Assembly: GCF_003171515.1 (NCBI RefSeq)
Contig: NC_089396.1
Coordinates: 186,001-250,000 of the forward strand
Origin: Pyrenophora tritici-repentis
Taxonomy: Eukaryota > Ascomycota > Dothideomycetes > Pleosporales > Pleosporaceae
Length of the DNA stretch: 64,000 bases
Direction of reading: 5' to 3'
Below the pieces are notes generated by a model. That model worked only from the letters and a program-made list of their open reading frames with translations. It searched no databases and had not been told where the DNA came from. Position 1 is the stretch's first letter. Each line of letters opens with the position of its first letter. Shown here one piece after another: positions 61,578-64,000 of the stretch. A program made the position numbers and the translations under genes.

Positions 61578-61880
61578 CTACCACTTCTTCCAACCGTTCC
61601 GCTTGCAGTAATTGCTAGCCCAACGGACCACATCTCTGCGCTGAACGAGATCGAATATCGCATCAAGTGCATCAAGATCCACAATAAGCGGCGCTGAAGC
61701 ACACCCAAACTTGCCAGGGTCGCGGAAGCTCCAATCCAGATAGTCGGTCTCAGGGTATTCGCCTTTGCAGTAACACCTCTTACCGCCTAGTCTCCCTATT
61801 ATACCGCAACGTCCTTCCATGTCCATAGCATTGCGATAACCATCAAGAAGATTTCCGCCAACGACAAGCAGAGTTGCTAT
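61578..61880 (-). pseudogene. Secreted cysteine-containing protein, 5' end cut off by hAT
   Basis: The frame reads from the hAT junction at 61880 down to the stop at 61578, 100 codons without its own start. It opens with hydrophobic residues (LIATLLVVGGNLLDGY), the rear of a signal peptide. Then come GRCGIIGRLGGKRCYCKGEY, DYLDWSFRDPGKFGCASAPL, and an Ile/Leu/Asp-rich helical end closing VVRWASNYCKRNGWKKW. Five cysteines are visible. The missing ATG would lie a few codons upstream, on the far side of the element. Sense content is good, so the break is recent relative to decay. Family not recognised; effector-like by size and secretion only. Confidence 0.6.
61873..61880. repeat. Target duplication of the right-hand hAT element
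   Basis: GTTGCTAT directly before the element end at 61881. The matching copy should lie beyond 64000. Confidence 0.6.
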
Positions 61881-62045
61881 CAGTCAGTTCAGTCAGTCCG
61901 GAGCTCTCTGGACTGACTGAACTGACGTCCTGAGGTCACTGAACTGGACTGGACTGACTGCCAAGACTTTTCAATTAAACTAAAACTGACTGACTGAACT
62001 GACGTCGCCGCGGCCTGCGGACTGACTGGACTGACTGAACTGAGT
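61881..62045. repeat. Subterminal repeat array of right-hand hAT
   Basis: Many GACTGACTG and CAGTCAGT copies with GACGTC palindromes; likely transposase-binding sites. Confidence 0.7.
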
Positions 62046-64000
62046 TACCTGACGTCGAACTGAGATAAATGCTCCTGTACTTTTGAGATTTCTTCCTCTG
62101 ATAGTGTGCGCGCTAGCCCAGAAGCTGAGGTAGTTGTTGGCTGTATACCAAGCCTCTTCCAGCTCTTCAAGCTCTGCAAAGCTGAAATAAGCTCTGGCTT
62201 CATATGGAGTCTCCGGGTGCCTAACATGTCGCCAAGCTCGCTGAAAGTCCGCTCACAGTCTGCCGCTGCTGCTGGTATTGTTAGGACGTCAATAGCGAAC
62301 TTTGAGAGTATAGGGAACTGCCCAGCAACTGACTCCCAGTATAGAAGCGGATTAAGAGACAGCCAATCCTCCTCAGCTAACGCTGGTTGCCGCTTCCATA
62401 TCTTATACTCATCCTCAGCAAGGCTTGCCTCTAACTGCCGTGTGCTTTGCTCAATTGACGACTGTAGAAAAGCTGATCGCGACGTTGAAATCCCTAGCCG
62501 GGCTTCTTACGCGGCGGCGTTACAGTGTGAGCTGAAGTGGCTGCAGAGTCCTTCCGCCCCTGCCACATGCGCAGGAATGCCCGGTGGTTATTGTCAAGCC
62601 AGCCGTCGCGATAGTGGACACCGTCACGGGCAGTGACATGGGTGTTAGGCACCTTCTAGAGCGCTGAGAGGTGGTGTTTGTAGTGCGGGTGTAGTATTGT
62701 AGCAGTGTAGTAGACAGGCGCATTATCGAATTTTGCGTAGTACTCAGCAAGCTTACAATGCGCAAGGTTAACGTTTGTAATAAGATGATCTTCAGGCGCA
62801 TCTAGATCTTCGTAATTTACATCCTTAAGGCGGTCTTTGAGAGCCTCAAGCTAGTCAAGAAGCCACTCAAACGTTACTAGAACTTCCTATATAGCGCCGT
62901 GTCGGCCGTGTCGGCCGCGACCTTCAAGTAGCCGTGTAGCTTCGGCAAATAGCTCAAGGAGTCGAATGTATTCTGTTATTGTCGCCCAGTCCTTGCCGCT
63001 TAGACCCCCTTCGCGTATATATAACCGTGGCTGGGCAGCAGGGAGCTGCTCACGATTCTTCCGGCGTCGTGAGGTTGCTGTTGCAGCACTATGCTCCTCA
63101 AGTTTACACTCAATATAGCCATCGATAGGGCCGTGTAGCTCAGCTGCACGGACAAACGTGTTGAAATAGCTATTCCAGCGTGTCTTAACAGGCTTCACAA
63201 GCTGCCAGATGTGGGGTGTAACACCTAGAGACTCTGCCTCCTCGCACTGTAGGCGCTCTAGTAGTTGTCGAGTTTGAGGCGTACAGATAGACGCAATCAC
63301 GTCAAAGAGGACGCCAACAGGACCGTATTTGCGCCACTCATCCATGTACTTCTCCTCTTCCTCAAGGTGTGCGGCTTCATTCTCGTACGCGCTACGGTTT
63401 GCCCCAAATTACTAATTGTGCGCTTAGGTTGAGTATATGGCAGCAGCACCGCAGCCGCCGCTCGCTTGCGATAAAGCCAAACTCCTCTGCTAAGGACTCA
63501 ACTGCAGTATCATTGTTACTTGCGTTGTCAAGCACAAAGTACCCAACCCTCGCGTTGTCAACGCCAAATAGCCGAAGTATTGTTGTTGCTGCAGCGGCAA
63601 TATTATTGCCAGTGTGCGCCCCGTGTAGCTCAGGCAACCCAAGCAGGTGGTCAACTAGCTTGCCCTCGCTGTTAAGGTAATGTACGCAGAGGCCAGTAAA
63701 AGCATACTGCCCACCAGTGAAGTCCAGTTGTCGAATGACACGTGTATAAGCGACCGGGCTTCGCGAAGGTAGTTGGCAATAGCTGGTATGTATGTATTGT
63801 ACTCAGTAATAATATAATCGTGGAGCGTTTGGTGGCTACGCCAAAGGAGAGCTTCGGCTAGCGGGCTCACGGCCGCAATCATGGCTCGAAACTGCGGCGT
63901 TTCTATTACGCGAAGGCTCTGGTTGTCCGCGACTACCCAGTCCTTCAGCGCGTCCTGAAATCGAGAGGTTGAAAAGCTTGCTGCTATCTCGTTTGCTACC
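62045..64000 (-). pseudogene. hAT transposase relic (minus strand)
   Basis: Pieces in order from the window end: LLWRSHQTLHDYI ... IHVSFDNWTS (63882-63655), ELHGAHTGNNIAAAATTILR ... GYFVLDNASNNDTA ... RRLRCCCHILNLSAQ (63637-63392), EWRKYGPVGVLFDVIASICT ... VKTRWNSYFNTF (63345-62887), and the dimerisation end DCERTFSELGDMLGTRR (62270-62045). Each block aligns with the 892-aa transposase at 9501-12179. Stops and frame breaks separate the blocks, so no full protein can be made. The 5' end is outside the window. Confidence 0.85.

Larger units (their letters stand above)
61881..64000 (-). mobile_element. Decayed hAT transposon (continues past window)
   Basis: Begins CAGTCAGTTCAGTCAGTCC at 61881. 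About 165 bases of subterminal repeats built on GACTGACTGAACTGACGTC in both orientations follow. Transposase remains fill 62045 to the window end on the minus strand. The element is related to, but clearly distinct from, the 9023-12348 family, and its coding region carries several stops and frame changes. Confidence 0.85.

Noticed and set aside
1..64000. tRNA, rRNA, CRISPR array, bacterial-type operon or riboswitch
   Set aside because: Looked for on both strands. The only tRNA-like pieces are the two retroelement primer sites; the intron-rich fungal context makes the others unexpected, and none was seen.

Overview
The window looks like a chromosome segment of a filamentous ascomycete, probably a Dothideomycete of the Pleosporales type. 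The basis is short spliceosomal introns (about 46-70 bp, GTRNGT donors, CTAAC/CTGAC-like branch sites), a Zn2Cys6 regulator, Dal5-like MFS and PDR-type ABC transporters, GH31 and tyrosinase genes, fungal F-box genes, and a mix of young and mutated transposons. The species cannot be fixed from sequence alone.

Layout. 1-1901: 3' part of a hAT DNA transposon. 2566-5852: two tandem F-box paralogues. 6171-8901: complete 2,731-bp hAT element (hAT-A, minus). 9023-12348: complete 3,326-bp hAT element of a second family, with a perfect 8-bp target duplication and an 892-aa transposase; its 3' part matches 1-1901. 12841-13082: gene for a small cysteine-rich secreted protein with an in-frame stop. 14497-31529: a gene-rich block (NAD-epimerase, ferric reductase, F-box-like gene, broken methyltransferase, four-exon F-box gene, FAD monooxygenase, Zn2Cys6 regulator, Dal5-type MFS permease, GH31 alpha-glycosidase). 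34399-38431: a secreted tyrosinase gene split in exon 1 by a second copy of the 2,731-bp hAT (hAT-B). 38545-41379: a secreted BNR/YCF48-like repeat protein and an auxin-efflux-carrier-type transporter.

42296-53391 is a nested transposon island. It holds a young Ty1/Copia element whose pol is split by a 128-bp hAT-type MITE, a stop-riddled older Copia relic carrying two solo LTRs, and a LINE relic. The LINE's 3' end is interrupted by a 1,585-bp non-coding LTR element (TRIM/LARD). Next come an orphan terminal exon (53491-53688) and a PDR-type ABC transporter gene (55356-59776) with a one-base frameshift. Last is a cysteine-containing secreted-protein gene whose 5' end is cut off by a fourth, decayed hAT element (61881 to beyond 64000).

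Interpretation. Two transposon ages coexist. The Copia and LINE relics are full of TAG/TAA stops, as expected from repeat-induced point mutation (RIP). The hAT duplicates and the Copia LTR pair are almost identical, so they moved after RIP weakened or recently enough to escape it. Three genes with predicted secretion signals (tyrosinase and two small cysteine-containing proteins) are cut by, or lie next to, hAT insertions. The least familiar features are primer-binding sites matching anticodon-loop half-tRNAs (tRNA-Lys and initiator tRNA-Met), a TGA-CTA stop exactly between Gag and protease in the Copia element, and the MITE inside pol.
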